From an uncultured Dialister sp. (GTDB lineage Bacteria; Bacillota; Negativicutes; Veillonellales; Dialisteraceae): 64,000 bases of DNA. Below the pieces are notes generated by a model. The model had not been told where the DNA came from. It made no database searches and saw only the letters and a program-made list of their open reading frames with translations. This document shows, piece by piece, positions 17,593-26,428 of this stretch (its first letter is position 1; every line of letters starts with the position of its first letter). Position numbers and translations under genes: made by a program. Location of the stretch: the NCBI GenBank assembly GCA_902462205.1, contig CABQAR010000001.1:243230-307229 (forward strand), written 5' to 3'.

Positions 17593-18504
17593 TTGTTAAA
17601 GAAAATTGCATTAGCCTGCATGATTGGTGCGGCACTCGTTTCTGTTACCGGTTGCGGATCTTCCGATAAAAAGCCGGCTGTGTCAGGTGATAAGAAAGTA
17701 ACGATCGGTTTCTCTGTTTCCACACAGAATAATCCATTCTTTGTAACAATGGCGAATAGCGTCAAAGCAGAAGCAGAAAAGGCCGGCGTTGCGGTAAAGA
17801 TTGTAGATGCCCAGAATGATCCGGCAAAGCAGGCAAATGATATTGCGGATTTGATTCAGGGGAAAGTCAATGTCCTCATTATCAATCCTGTGGATTCAGC
17901 AGCAATATCAAATTCGGTTGTTTCTGCCAATGGAGCGAAGATTCCGGTCATCACGATCGACCGTTCCGCTGATAAAGGTGATATTGCGGCCCATATTGCC
18001 TCCAACAATATCAAAGGCGGTGAAATGGCCGCAGACTTTATCATAAAGAAATTGGGCGAACAGACTCCGGTTGCGGAATTGGAAGGGATACCGGGCGCTT
18101 CGGCTACCCGTGAACGCGGACAGGGCTTCCACAATATTGCAGATAAAAAGCTGAAAGTACTTGCTAAACAGTCTGCTGATTTTGATCGCAGCAAGGGACT
18201 GACAGTTGCAGAAAATATGCTGCAGGCAAATCCGGATGTAAAGGCTATTTTTGCACAGAATGATGAAATGGCTTTAGGCGCTATCGGTGCTGCTAAATCT
18301 GCTAATAAGCAGATCCTTGTCATCGGGTTTGATGGAACTGATGACGGAATAAAGGCGATCCAGGCCGGCGATATGGCAGCGACCATTGCGCAGCAGCCGG
18401 ATAAGATGGGCGAGATCGGTGTGGATACGGCACTGAAACTTGCCAAAGGTGAGAATGTAGAAAAGAATATCGCTGTAGATCTGAGACTGGTGGAAAAGAA
18501 ATAA
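17593..18504 (+). CDS. rbsB: ribose ABC transporter substrate-binding lipoprotein
   Basis: 303-aa periplasmic-binding-protein-like lipoprotein. The signal peptide ends in a lipobox with Cys at residue 21 (SVTGC). The type I sugar-binding fold follows (IGFSVSTQNNPFFVTMANSV, EGIPGASATRERGQGF, IFAQNDEMALGA). I chose TTG 17593: GGAGGAAA lies just upstream and the signal peptide then starts properly. A longer in-frame start at 17500 would read through rbsC. Last gene of the operon. No rbsR-type regulator is beside it. Confidence 0.93.
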   Translation: MLKKIALACMIGAALVSVTGCGSSDKKPAVSGDKKVTIGFSVSTQNNPFFVTMANSVKAEAEKAGVAVKIVDAQNDPAKQANDIADLIQGKVNVLIINPVDSAAISNSVVSANGAKIPVITIDRSADKGDIAAHIASNNIKGGEMAADFIIKKLGEQTPVAELEGIPGASATRERGQGFHNIADKKLKVLAKQSADFDRSKGLTVAENMLQANPDVKAIFAQNDEMALGAIGAAKSANKQILVIGFDGTDDGIKAIQAGDMAATIAQQPDKMGEIGVDTALKLAKGENVEKNIAVDLRLVEKK

Positions 18505-18533
18505 TTTCATGCTACTGGTACCAATGACAACTT

Positions 18534-18585
18534 GAAACATTAAAGAGTCGTTTCATATTTTTATGGAATGGCTCTTTTATGTTTC
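18534..18585 (+). terminator. hairpin after rbsB, probable terminator
   Basis: GAAACAT and AAAGAG at 18534-18547 pair with CTCTTT and ATGTTTC at 18572-18585, each arm interrupted by one base. There is no T run after the outer stem, so termination is likely but not certain. Confidence 0.55.
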
Positions 18586-18649
18586 ATCCGGGTTACAAAT
18601 CTGCCTTGCAGCATATGATGGCAAGAAGGCATGATGGTGTCTCCCGTAA

Positions 18650-18678
18650 TTGACGTTATAGGGATTCATCCATATAAT
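18650..18678 (+). promoter_or_regulatory. promoter of murB
   Basis: TTGACG, 17-bp spacer, TATAAT, 47 bp before the murB start. Confidence 0.75.
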
Positions 18679-18724
18679 GGAATGGATAGAGAATAAGATA
18701 AAGAGTCATTAGAAGGAATTTTAC

Positions 18725-19630
18725 ATGGTTGAATATAAAAATCTTTTTTCTTCTTTTCTGAGGGAAAATCAAATAAAAATAAATGAGCCTATGAGCCGTC
18801 ATACAACTTTTGGAATCGGCGGGCCGGCAGATTGCTTTGTGATGCCTGAAACACTGGAGGAGTTGCAGAAAATCGTCAAAAAGGTAAATGAGGAATCAAT
18901 TCCCCTTTTTGTCCTCGGCGGCGGAGCGAATCTGCTTGTCCGCGATAAGGGAATCCGTGGTGTTGTCGTCCATATGGGACGCATGCAGAAAATGGAGTGT
19001 GACGGAAGCCATCTTCATGCATTTGCAGGTGTTTCCACGGCGGCCGTTGCTAAAAGGGCGATGGAACATGGGCTTTCCGGTATGGAGTTTGCTGCAGGGA
19101 TACCGGGAAGTATCGGCGGTGCGGCATATATGAATGCAGGAGCCTATGATGGAGAAATGGCTGAGGTTGTGGAGTCCGTCATCTCTTGCGACAGCAAGGG
19201 GAATATCGTCCTTCATTCAGGGAAAGAACTCGATTATGGATATCGGCACAGTCTTTTTATGCAGAACAAGGAAATCATCATAGAGGTCGTAATGAATCTA
19301 AGCCCCGGATGTATTGAGCAGATAAAAATGAAAATGGATGATTTTAATGACCGGCGCCGCACCAAGCAGCCGTTGGAAAAAAAGAGTGCCGGGAGCACCT
19401 TTAAAAGACCTGCCGGCCATTTTGTGGGACAGATGATTGAAGAACTCGGGCTCAAGGGGTTCTCTGTCGGGGATGCCAAAGTCAGTACCAAGCATGCGGG
19501 CTTCCTGATCAATGATGGAAAGGCATCCTGCAGCGATATGATTGCGCTTATCCATGAAGTGCAGAAAAGGGTAGAAGAAAAGTATAAAGTGAAGCTCAAA
19601 ACAGAAGTGCAGATTATCGGGGAAGAATAA
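18725..19630 (+). CDS. murB: UDP-N-acetylenolpyruvoylglucosamine reductase
   Basis: 301-aa FAD enzyme making UDP-MurNAc for peptidoglycan. FAD-binding elements: RHTTFGIGGPADCF near residue 22, PLFVLGGGANLLV, GIPGSIGGAAYMNAGA. The short type II form has SAGSTFKRP with the catalytic Ser, and a final Glu in LKTEVQIIGE. AGAAGGA upstream of the ATG. The next gene follows after 36 bp and is probably co-transcribed. Confidence 0.96.
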   Translation: MVEYKNLFSSFLRENQIKINEPMSRHTTFGIGGPADCFVMPETLEELQKIVKKVNEESIPLFVLGGGANLLVRDKGIRGVVVHMGRMQKMECDGSHLHAFAGVSTAAVAKRAMEHGLSGMEFAAGIPGSIGGAAYMNAGAYDGEMAEVVESVISCDSKGNIVLHSGKELDYGYRHSLFMQNKEIIIEVVMNLSPGCIEQIKMKMDDFNDRRRTKQPLEKKSAGSTFKRPAGHFVGQMIEELGLKGFSVGDAKVSTKHAGFLINDGKASCSDMIALIHEVQKRVEEKYKVKLKTEVQIIGEE

Positions 19631-19666
19631 TCGTCCTGTGCAATTGCCATTGAGGAGGTGATAAAT

Positions 19667-20500
19667 ATGGAAGTAATCGCATTCACGGGGCCGCCGGGGA
19701 GCGGTAAAAGTGACCGAGCATTGGTCATTGCCTATGAAAATAAAGCAGCCTGCATCATTGATGACGGCATCCTTATTTATCATAACCGTATAGTCGCAGG
19801 GAAATCGGCAAAACGGGAAGAAAGCCGGCTGAAGGCTGTCCGGCGCGCACTTTTTTGGGATAAGGAGCAGGCGGATGATGTAAGGCGGCAGATTGTCAGA
19901 ATCAATCCAAGACGCATATTGATTCTGGGAACGTCGGAAAAAATGACGGAGAAAATAGCAACGGCTCTTAATCTGCCGAAGCCGTCCAGATACATTCATA
20001 TAGAGGATGTGGCGAGACCGGAAGAAATACAGCAGGCGCATGATGCAAGGCATAAGGAAGGGAAGCATGTCATCCCTGTTCCCACTATGGAGCTCCGTCC
20101 CTATTTCAAGGGATATCTCGTCGATCCGCTTCAGTTTTTTAGAAACAGAAAAAGAGGAAAAACGAAACAAAAGGGAAGTGAAGAAAGATCTGTTGTCCGT
20201 CCGGTATTCAGCTATTATGGAAAATTATCGTTTTCCAACCGTGTGATTGAAGCCTTGGTTCATTATGCGGTACATAAGATGCATCGTATCCGGATCAGCC
20301 ATATTTCCAGCAAAAAGAGTACAAGCCAGATGAATGGCATCATATTGTCTATGGATGTCAGCATCCGTCCCGGAACACCGGAAGAAATCAAAAAGCTGAT
20401 TCATGAAATGAGAGATCGGATTCAGCACGAAGTCGAATATACGACAGGAATGTCGCTGGAAACCATAAAAATCAATATAGTAACTGATGTATCAAGATAA
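19667..20500 (+). CDS. P-loop NTPase fused to an Asp23/Gls24-like domain, uncharacterised
   Basis: 277-aa soluble protein. The N-terminal part opens with a nucleotide-binding loop FTGPPGSGKS (residues 6-15). It continues through IIDDGILIYHNRIVAGKSAKRE and VIPVPTMELRPYFKGYLVDP to about residue 160. A basic linker (about 165-178) leads to a C-terminal domain of about 95 residues beginning GKLSFSNRVIEALVHYA and ending in ETIKINIVTDV. That end resembles the Asp23/Gls24 (DUF322) fold found in envelope-stress proteins. ATG 19667 follows GAGGAGGTG; an upstream GTG lies inside that ribosome site. Position after murB recalls the slot where many Firmicutes carry rapZ/yvcJ, but the sequence is not RapZ-like beyond the P-loop. 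Function unknown. Confidence 0.75.
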   Translation: MEVIAFTGPPGSGKSDRALVIAYENKAACIIDDGILIYHNRIVAGKSAKREESRLKAVRRALFWDKEQADDVRRQIVRINPRRILILGTSEKMTEKIATALNLPKPSRYIHIEDVARPEEIQQAHDARHKEGKHVIPVPTMELRPYFKGYLVDPLQFFRNRKRGKTKQKGSEERSVVRPVFSYYGKLSFSNRVIEALVHYAVHKMHRIRISHISSKKSTSQMNGIILSMDVSIRPGTPEEIKKLIHEMRDRIQHEVEYTTGMSLETIKINIVTDVSR

Positions 20501-20526
20501 AACCTGTCCTTGTGGATGGGTTTTTA
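20499..20526 (+). terminator. terminator after the P-loop/Asp23 gene
   Basis: AAACC-TG-TCC pairs with GGA-TG-GGTTT around a TTGT loop, followed by T-rich sequence; it starts at the stop codon. Confidence 0.7.
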
Positions 20527-20550
20527 TTTGAATAAGAGAAGTTTCCTGTG

Positions 20551-20559
20551 TGATATAAT
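20551..20559 (+). promoter_or_regulatory. extended -10 promoter of miaB operon
   Basis: TGATATAAT forms an extended -10 (TGn then TATAAT) 39 bp before miaB; no good -35 at standard spacing. Confidence 0.5.
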
Positions 20560-20597
20560 AAAGTATCAATATTTAAACATGACGGAGGAGTTTCCCT

Positions 20598-21938
20598 GTG
20601 GAATCAGAGCAGCTTGTGAAGAAATATTTTATAGAGACATATGGTTGTCAAATGAATGAAAGTGATACGGAACGTATCAGCGGACAATTGGAGGAATTAG
20701 GATATAAGCCTGCCGAAGTATTGAAAGAGGCAGACATCGTTATATTAAATACATGCAGTATCCGCCAAAATGCGGAAGAAAAAGTGTATGGGAAGATAGG
20801 CGAAGTAAAAAAGCTGAAAGAAAATAAACCGGGAGTTTTATTGGGAATTGCCGGTTGTATGGCGCAGGAGAACAAGGATAAGCTGATCAAGCGCATGCCG
20901 GTCATCGATTTTGTAATTGGTCCATACCATATCCATGATTTGAAGGATATTGTTTCCCGTAAAGATGCAGTGGGATCCCACGTGGTCATGACGCAGATGA
21001 ATCCTGACAGGGTGAATGATTACAGTGAACTCCACTCTGTAAGGAAAAGCCGGATTTTTGCATGGGTTCCCATCATGCAGGGATGTAATAAGTTTTGCAC
21101 TTACTGTATCGTACCTTATGTCCGCGGCAGAGAAACGAGCCGCACCATTGATGATATTTGCCACGAAATAAAAGGCCTTGCAGCAGAGGGATATAAAGAA
21201 ATCACCCTTTTGGGGCAGAATGTTAATTCCTATGGTCTGGATTTCAGAAATGGAACAGATTTCGGTGATTTAATACATGCTATTGATGGGATTGATGGTA
21301 TTGAACGTGTCAGATATATGACATCACATCCCCGTGATATGACATTTGACATGGTGGATGCAATGGCATCCTCTCCTAAGGTCGTACGTCATATGCATCT
21401 TCCCGTACAGCATGGGTCCAATGAAATGCTTCGGAGGATGAATCGCGGATATACGATTGAGCATTTTAAAACTCTTTTGGCTTATGTCAGGAAAAAAATG
21501 CCGGATATTGCAGTAACAACAGACCTGATTACAGGTTTTCCGGGGGAGACGGAGGATATGCATCGGGAAACTTTGGCGCTTTTGAAAGAGGTTCAGTTTG
21601 ATTCCGCATACACGTTTATTTATTCTCCCCGGCAGGGAACTCCTGCGGCCCGAATGGAAGATCAGATTGATGATGAGACCAAGCACAGACGCCTGCAGGA
21701 AATCATGGATGTAGAAAATGAAATCAGCCTGACGCTTAACAAGCAGATGGAAGGACAGGTCTATACGGTCATTGCAGAGGGACCGACGAAGCAGGATCCT
21801 GACAATTGGTTCGGGCGGACGTCAGGGAATAAGATGATTATTTTCCCGAAGAAGAGAGATATCGCTATCGGCGATATTCTTCAGGTGAAGGTGGAATCGG
21901 CGCAGACCTGGGTATTAAAAGGGATAGTGACGGAGTAA
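20598..21938 (+). CDS. miaB: tRNA-2-methylthio-N6-dimethylallyladenosine synthase
   Basis: 446-aa radical-SAM methylthiotransferase acting on i6A37 of tRNA. The N-terminal MTTase domain has three cluster cysteines (ETYGCQMNESD, LNTCSIR, AGCMAQ). The radical-SAM motif CNKFCTYC is near residues 163-170, followed by VPYVRGRE. A TRAM domain closes the protein. Start codon is GTG, with ACGGAGGAG 8 nt upstream. Only three bases separate it from mutS. The substrate i6A is made by MiaA, encoded further down the same cluster. Confidence 0.97.
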   Translation: MESEQLVKKYFIETYGCQMNESDTERISGQLEELGYKPAEVLKEADIVILNTCSIRQNAEEKVYGKIGEVKKLKENKPGVLLGIAGCMAQENKDKLIKRMPVIDFVIGPYHIHDLKDIVSRKDAVGSHVVMTQMNPDRVNDYSELHSVRKSRIFAWVPIMQGCNKFCTYCIVPYVRGRETSRTIDDICHEIKGLAAEGYKEITLLGQNVNSYGLDFRNGTDFGDLIHAIDGIDGIERVRYMTSHPRDMTFDMVDAMASSPKVVRHMHLPVQHGSNEMLRRMNRGYTIEHFKTLLAYVRKKMPDIAVTTDLITGFPGETEDMHRETLALLKEVQFDSAYTFIYSPRQGTPAARMEDQIDDETKHRRLQEIMDVENEISLTLNKQMEGQVYTVIAEGPTKQDPDNWFGRTSGNKMIIFPKKRDIAIGDILQVKVESAQTWVLKGIVTE

Positions 21939-21941
21939 AAA

Positions 21942-24503
21942 ATGGCAGCTAAATCACCATTAATGGAACAATATAAATCGGTTAAAAATGAATATAAAGA
22001 TGCATTCTTATTTTACCGGCTCGGTGATTTTTATGAGCTTTTTTATGAAGATGCCGTTACCGTGTCTCATGAGCTGGAATTAACCCTGACAGGGAAAAAT
22101 GCCGGACCGGAAGGCAGAGTGCCCATGTGCGGTATTCCATACCATGCGGCGGAAACTTATATTTATCGATTGATTCAAAAGGGCTATAAGGTCGCGATTT
22201 GTGAACAGCTTGAGGATCCGAAAAAAGCGAAAGGGCTTGTGAAACGGGACGTTATCCGTGTCATTACGCCGGGGACAATTCTTTTTGAAAATGCTATTGC
22301 GGATAAGGCGAATAATTATCTGATTTACCTTTACGAGTCAGAAAAAGAAATAGATACGATTTTGGCGGATATTTCCACCGGAGAATGCTGGTGGGGTGTC
22401 TGGGATAAGAAAAGAGAAATGGACGCATTTTTTGACATGATGTCTGTATATGCGCCGACAGAAGCGATCTGCGCCATGGGTGATGAGCTTTATGGCAAGA
22501 TTCAGGCATATTGCGTATCCCGGCTTAGCGCATGTCTTCTGACGCGGAGAATGGAATCACAGGAAGCATCGATTCCCGTGGTTGCCGATGCACTGGAAAA
22601 CGAGGATGTAAAACGCGTTTTTGGATGGCTATACGCTTATCTTAAAGAAGTCATGAAAGAGGATGTGGCGGAGTTTCATTCCATTATGCCAATCAGGGAA
22701 GACGATTCACTTCTGTTGGGAGAAGAGTGCCTTCGCAATTTAGAAATCACCAGAAATATGCGTGATGGCGGAAGACGGGGCACGCTGCTTGAAATCCTGG
22801 ACCATACGCATACGGCGATGGGAGCCCGGATGCTGCGGCGTTGGCTGGAAAGACCGCTTGTGGATGTGAACCGGATCATATTGAGGCAGGATGGGATTGA
22901 AGAGCTGGTGGGCCATGCCACGGAATTATCCAAAGTGGAAGAAATGCTGTCACAGGTTTTCGATTTTGAAAGGATTTTATCACGGATCGAAGCAAATACG
23001 ACATCCCCAAAAGATTTATTGGCTTTAAAAGCATCCTTGGGGATGGTGCCGCAAATTAAGGGGCTTTTATCCGGTACGACTTCCGTTATCCTAAAAAAAC
23101 TGGATCAGCAGATTGCGTTTCATGCATCTGTGTATGATTTACTGGACCGCTCGATGAATGAAAACGGAACAGGGAACATCCGTGACGGGAAATATATAAA
23201 AGAAGGCTATTCGGCTGAATTGGACGAGTTGCGGTCTCTTTCGGAGAACAGCAGAAAATGGATTGCCGACCTGGAAGAGAAGGAAAAAGAGAAAACCGGT
23301 ATCAAGTTGAAAATCGGGTTTAACAATGTATTTGGATATTATTTTGAGATTACGAATGCAAATAAGCTTCCGATTCCTGCTTACTATATGCGAAAACAGA
23401 CATTGGTCAACGCAGAGCGGTATATCACTCCTGAACTGAAAGAATTTGAAACAAAGGCTCTTTCGGCGAAAGAAAAAACAGAGGAACTGGAATTGAGGCT
23501 GTATCAGGCAATCAAGGAGGAAATCCGGCCTGAAATTGCTGATATGCAAAAAACGGCAAGAGCGCTTGCAGCCGTAGATTGTCTGGCAAGCCTTGCGCGT
23601 GCTGCTTTGAAGGATCGCTATGTGCGGCCACAGATTACTAATGAGAGAGAGGGCAGGATCATCATAAAGGATGGCCGGCATCCCATGGTGGAACAGGCAT
23701 TGAAACGGGAAATGTTTGTGCCTAATGATACGGAATTGAATCATTATGACCAGGAAATCATGATTATCACCGGGCCTAACATGGCCGGTAAATCCACTTA
23801 TATGCGACAGGTGGCTGTACTTACGATCATGGCGCAGATTGGTTCCTTCATTCCTGCAAAGAGCGCTTCGTTTTCTCCTGTTGACCGTATTTTTACAAGG
23901 GTGGGTGCAGCCGATGATATTTCTACGGGGCAGAGCACATTCATGGTGGAAATGAAGGAAGTTTCCCATATTCTTCGTAATGCAACCAAGAACAGCCTTA
24001 TCCTTTTGGATGAAATCGGACGGGGAACCAGCACCTATGATGGAATGAGCATAGCTAGAGCCGTAGTGGAATACCTTGACTCAAAGATACATGCATATAC
24101 TCTTTTTGCAACACATTACCATGAATTATCAGACATGGCCGCAGGAAGTCCGCATATAAAGAATTATACGGTGACGGTTAAGGAACGTGGAAAAGACATT
24201 ACATTCCTTCGCCGGATTGTTCCCGGCAGTGCGGATAGAAGCTATGGAATCCATGTAGCACGGCTTGCCGGACTTCCTGAGAGCCTGTTAAAAAGAGCGG
24301 ATGAAATACTTGAAGGCTTTGAGCTTGAGCAGCCGGCAGTAAATCATATCGTTGATACGGGTATTGAAGAAAATCCGCAGATGGGTTTATTTGCGTCGCC
24401 TATTATCGAAGAATTGGCAGATCTGGACGTGATGAGTAAAACGCCCATTGAGGCCATGGAAATTTTATTCAGGCTCAGTAAAGAAGCAAAGGAGGGGAAT
24501 TAA
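21942..24503 (+). CDS. mutS: DNA mismatch repair protein MutS
   Basis: 853-aa mismatch sensor. The N-terminal mismatch-binding motif is FYRLGDFYELF near residues 24-34 (Phe-x-Glu equivalent). Core and clamp domains follow, then the ATPase with Walker A GPNMAGKSTYMRQ near residue 611 and LLDEIGRGTSTYDG, and a helix-turn-helix dimerisation end. Stop overlaps the mutL start by one base (TAATG). Standard mutSL pair. Confidence 0.98.
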   Translation: MAAKSPLMEQYKSVKNEYKDAFLFYRLGDFYELFYEDAVTVSHELELTLTGKNAGPEGRVPMCGIPYHAAETYIYRLIQKGYKVAICEQLEDPKKAKGLVKRDVIRVITPGTILFENAIADKANNYLIYLYESEKEIDTILADISTGECWWGVWDKKREMDAFFDMMSVYAPTEAICAMGDELYGKIQAYCVSRLSACLLTRRMESQEASIPVVADALENEDVKRVFGWLYAYLKEVMKEDVAEFHSIMPIREDDSLLLGEECLRNLEITRNMRDGGRRGTLLEILDHTHTAMGARMLRRWLERPLVDVNRIILRQDGIEELVGHATELSKVEEMLSQVFDFERILSRIEANTTSPKDLLALKASLGMVPQIKGLLSGTTSVILKKLDQQIAFHASVYDLLDRSMNENGTGNIRDGKYIKEGYSAELDELRSLSENSRKWIADLEEKEKEKTGIKLKIGFNNVFGYYFEITNANKLPIPAYYMRKQTLVNAERYITPELKEFETKALSAKEKTEELELRLYQAIKEEIRPEIADMQKTARALAAVDCLASLARAALKDRYVRPQITNEREGRIIIKDGRHPMVEQALKREMFVPNDTELNHYDQEIMIITGPNMAGKSTYMRQVAVLTIMAQIGSFIPAKSASFSPVDRIFTRVGAADDISTGQSTFMVEMKEVSHILRNATKNSLILLDEIGRGTSTYDGMSIARAVVEYLDSKIHAYTLFATHYHELSDMAAGSPHIKNYTVTVKERGKDITFLRRIVPGSADRSYGIHVARLAGLPESLLKRADEILEGFELEQPAVNHIVDTGIEENPQMGLFASPIIEELADLDVMSKTPIEAMEILFRLSKEAKEGN

Positions 24504-26428
24504 TGTCTCTGATACATATACTTGATGAAGTCACTTCCAATCAGATTGCTGCAGGCGAGGTTGTGGAAAGACCGGTAAATGTCGTGAAGGAATTGATTGA
24601 AAATTCCATAGACGCCGGAGCGCATGAAGTGGAAGTGGAAATTGCCGATGGAGGAATGTCTTATATCCGTGTTACGGATGATGGAAGCGGAATGACACGG
24701 GAAGATGCAGAATTATCTGTTATCCGCCATGCGACAAGCAAGATTTCAAGCGTGGAAAATATTTACCACATCGCATCGCTGGGATTCCGCGGGGAAGCAC
24801 TTCCCAGCATTATGTCCGTTTCCCGTGCGACCATAACGACACGGCGGGCAGAGGATATAGACGGAACGGCAGTTGATGTGGTCGGAGGGGAAGTCAAAGA
24901 AGCACGAATGGTCGGAGCGCCGGCCGGTACGACTGTCGAGGTACGGGAACTGTTTTATAACGTGCCTGCACGCAAGAAGTTTTTAAAATCAGAACGGACG
25001 GAAAGCAGTAAGATAAATTCCATGGTAGGGAAATTAGCGCTGGCGAATCCGGATATTTTGTTCCGTTTGATTAATAATGGAAGAATCGTTATTGAAACGC
25101 CCGGAAACGGAAGGCTTGTCGATGTGGTTTCTGCTCTGTATGGCGTGAAAACCGCAGGTGAAATGCTTGATGTAGAAGGAGAAAGCGAAGATATTTCTCT
25201 GTCAGGAATGATATCGAAGCCATCGTTGCTGAAAAGCAGCCGGCAAAGCCAGACAATCATCATCAACCGAAGAGTCGTGGAAAGCGCAGCCGTTACGAAG
25301 GCGGTGGATAATGCCTATCACTCGCTCTTGCCTAAAAATGGATATCCCGTCATGGTTCTGTCATTTACGCTCCCTCCGGAAAGCATTGATGTAAACGTCC
25401 ATCCGCAAAAAAGGGAAATTAAATTTGATGATGAGCAGAGGATATTCCGTCTGGTGTATCATTCGGTCCTTCAGACACTGACATCGCAGTCCGCCCCGGA
25501 TTCTATTGTGAAAGAAATGATTCTTCAGCCGAAGCATCATGAAGTCAGCAGTGATGAATTAGATCTGTCTAACGTTAAGATTCAGGAAAAATCAGTAGGG
25601 CAGAATGCTATCGGTCTTGCGGGAGATGATGTCCGGGTTGGAAATATAAAAGCGACGATTTGTCAGGAGGATGTTTCTGCTTACAGGGATTCCCGTGAAT
25701 ATAATCAGGGGCCCGCATCGAAGCCGCCGCAGTCTGATTTCCGGTTAGACGTGAGCAAAGCAGAAATCTTATCAGATGAACCGATATTTATAAAACCGGA
25801 GATTGAAGAAAAAGACCTTCCAGCAGCACAGCCTCTCTTTAAGGAAGAATCAAAGGAGGAATGTCCGGTTATTCCTTTAGGGCAGGTTGCGGATTGCTTT
25901 ATTCTCTGCCAGCATGGGGAAGATTTATTCATTATTGACCAGCATGCCGCTCATGAGAGGATTCGCTATGATCGGTTTGCTTCCAGGGCGGATGGGATTC
26001 CGGTACAGGAGATCCTGATTCCCTATTTGATCCATGTGGATGCAGATGATTTGGAGCTTCTCCTTGAGAAGGAAGATGAAATAAAAAGGCTGGGAATCAC
26101 TTTTGAACAGGCAGGCCGTGACGTCATTCGAGTTACCGGTACCCCTGAAGATTTTTCCGAAAGTGACATAGACCAGATCATGAAAGATATTCTTGTCGCA
26201 TTTCATGAACAGGATATACCGTCTCCGGAGACTATGCGGCATAGGATGATGGCTTATGCTGCATGCAGGGGGGCTATTAAAAGGGGTGATCCGCTCAATG
26301 TAAGGCAGATGAAAGAACTGATTACAGATTTATTTCATACGACCAGGCCTTTCGTTTGTCCCCATGGCCGGCCGACGATTGTAAAGTTTACACTGGATGA
26401 ATTAGGAAAGCTTTTTGATCGGACATGA
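24503..26428 (+). CDS. mutL: DNA mismatch repair protein MutL
   Basis: 641-aa GHKL ATPase coordinating mismatch repair. N-terminal ATP site: VVKELIENSIDAGA, DDGSGM, SLGFRGEALPSI. After a variable linker (about 340-440) the C-terminal domain carries the endonuclease-type motif DQHAAHERIRYD near residue 478, where the last acidic residue is Asp instead of the usual Glu. It also has ACRGAIK and VCPHGRPT. This indicates the nicking class of MutL found in organisms lacking MutH. AGGAGGGG lies upstream of ATG. The stop overlaps the following methyltransferase by four bases. Confidence 0.97.
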   Translation: MSLIHILDEVTSNQIAAGEVVERPVNVVKELIENSIDAGAHEVEVEIADGGMSYIRVTDDGSGMTREDAELSVIRHATSKISSVENIYHIASLGFRGEALPSIMSVSRATITTRRAEDIDGTAVDVVGGEVKEARMVGAPAGTTVEVRELFYNVPARKKFLKSERTESSKINSMVGKLALANPDILFRLINNGRIVIETPGNGRLVDVVSALYGVKTAGEMLDVEGESEDISLSGMISKPSLLKSSRQSQTIIINRRVVESAAVTKAVDNAYHSLLPKNGYPVMVLSFTLPPESIDVNVHPQKREIKFDDEQRIFRLVYHSVLQTLTSQSAPDSIVKEMILQPKHHEVSSDELDLSNVKIQEKSVGQNAIGLAGDDVRVGNIKATICQEDVSAYRDSREYNQGPASKPPQSDFRLDVSKAEILSDEPIFIKPEIEEKDLPAAQPLFKEESKEECPVIPLGQVADCFILCQHGEDLFIIDQHAAHERIRYDRFASRADGIPVQEILIPYLIHVDADDLELLLEKEDEIKRLGITFEQAGRDVIRVTGTPEDFSESDIDQIMKDILVAFHEQDIPSPETMRHRMMAYAACRGAIKRGDPLNVRQMKELITDLFHTTRPFVCPHGRPTIVKFTLDELGKLFDRT

